Origin: Microscilla marina ATCC 23134
Lineage (GTDB): Bacteria; Bacteroidota; Bacteroidia; Cytophagales; Microscillaceae
Assembly (NCBI RefSeq): GCF_000169175.1
Contig: NZ_AAWS01000007.1
Coordinates: 86,001 to 150,000, forward strand
Direction of reading: 5' to 3'
DNA: 64,000 nucleotides
Shown: positions 63,948 through 64,000 of the stretch, piece after piece
Position numbering within the stretch: position 1 is the first letter of the stretch
Layout of the letters: the number at the start of each line of letters is the position of its first letter
The notes under the pieces: generated by a model
Databases searched by the model: none
The model's input: the letters and a program-made list of their open reading frames with translations, nothing else
What the model was told of the DNA's origin: nothing
Translations under genes and position numbers: made by a program

Positions 63948-64000
63948 TTGGATATTAAAAATAAAGCTTGCACTTTTGCACTCCGAAAAACGAACAATGG
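63948..64000 (+). promoter_or_regulatory. Tandem promoter unit 3 (53-bp direct repeat)
   Basis: TTG at 63948-63950 and CACTTTTG at 63971-63978, 20 bases apart. One base differs from unit 2, and the repeat unit spacing is 135 bases. The window ends inside the leader. Confidence 0.6.

Larger units (their letters stand above)
63415..64000. other. Terminal region with tandem promoters
   Basis: About 585 bases without a supported protein gene. Contains three promoter-like units, listed below, pointing right out of the window. The only sizeable open frame, on the minus strand, arises from the promoter repeats themselves. Confidence 0.6.

Overview
The window looks like chromosomal DNA of a Bacteroidota bacterium, most likely a marine Cytophagales (Microscilla-like) species; the genus is an inference. 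The DNA is AT-rich with long AT-rich intergenic gaps. Shine-Dalgarno sequences are generally absent, and several genes are preceded by the Bacteroidota -7 element TAnnTTTG. Gene content agrees: a Na+-translocating NQR operon, metzincin-type lipoproteins, two-component-propeller and SpoIIE phosphatases, a head-GIN (DUF2807) protein and a Bacteroidota-type leucyl-tRNA synthetase. No rRNA gene, tRNA gene, CRISPR array or intact transposase was recognised.

Layout. 1-4471: end of a RiPP (TOMM) modification locus with a YcaO cyclodehydratase fusion, a KamA-like radical SAM protein and an FHA/winged-helix protein, facing a lone FtsX-like permease. 5694-10351: two tandem M57-type zinc metalloprotease lipoproteins with duplicated promoters and leaders, a probable small RNA, and a membrane-anchored thermonuclease. 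10348-17725: accessory region with two copies of one MITE-like element, a TPR/HTH membrane regulator, a small double-glycine peptide with a Cys-Gly core, small unknown proteins, a MazG-like enzyme and a lysozyme-like protein with three C-terminal repeats. 18057-24991: cytidylate kinase, a small zinc-ribbon protein next to an HNH nuclease, and nqrABCDE without nqrF. 25328-32066: two paralogous SpoIIE phosphatases with different sensor domains. 32552-42609: a lipoprotein, a phosphotransferase and DUF2071 pair, glpK and glpD, and an alpha-oxoamine synthase fused to a GNAT-like domain. 42831-48464: a lone NACHT-LRR protein, a repeat-filled gap and leuS. 49170-57782: a small HTH protein, a tandem lipoprotein pair related to the one at 32552, a Lys-rich MORN-like protein, and an alpha/beta hydrolase with rsmH. 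57834-63414: a carotenoid oxygenase and thiolase operon divergent from a TetR gene with a perfect palindrome between them, then a repeat protein and a DUF2807 protein. The last 350 bases carry three tandem promoters pointing out of the window.

Functional links. NQR supplies the sodium gradient. GlpK and GlpD feed glycerol into metabolism and electrons to quinone. The YcaO and radical SAM pair probably modifies a peptide whose precursor is either outside the window or, more speculatively, the small peptide at 12756. The thiolase and carotenoid oxygenase are probably repressed together by the divergent TetR protein. At least three families of short non-coding dispersed elements sit between genes. 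One overlaps a stop codon, and several lie between leuS and its likely terminator.
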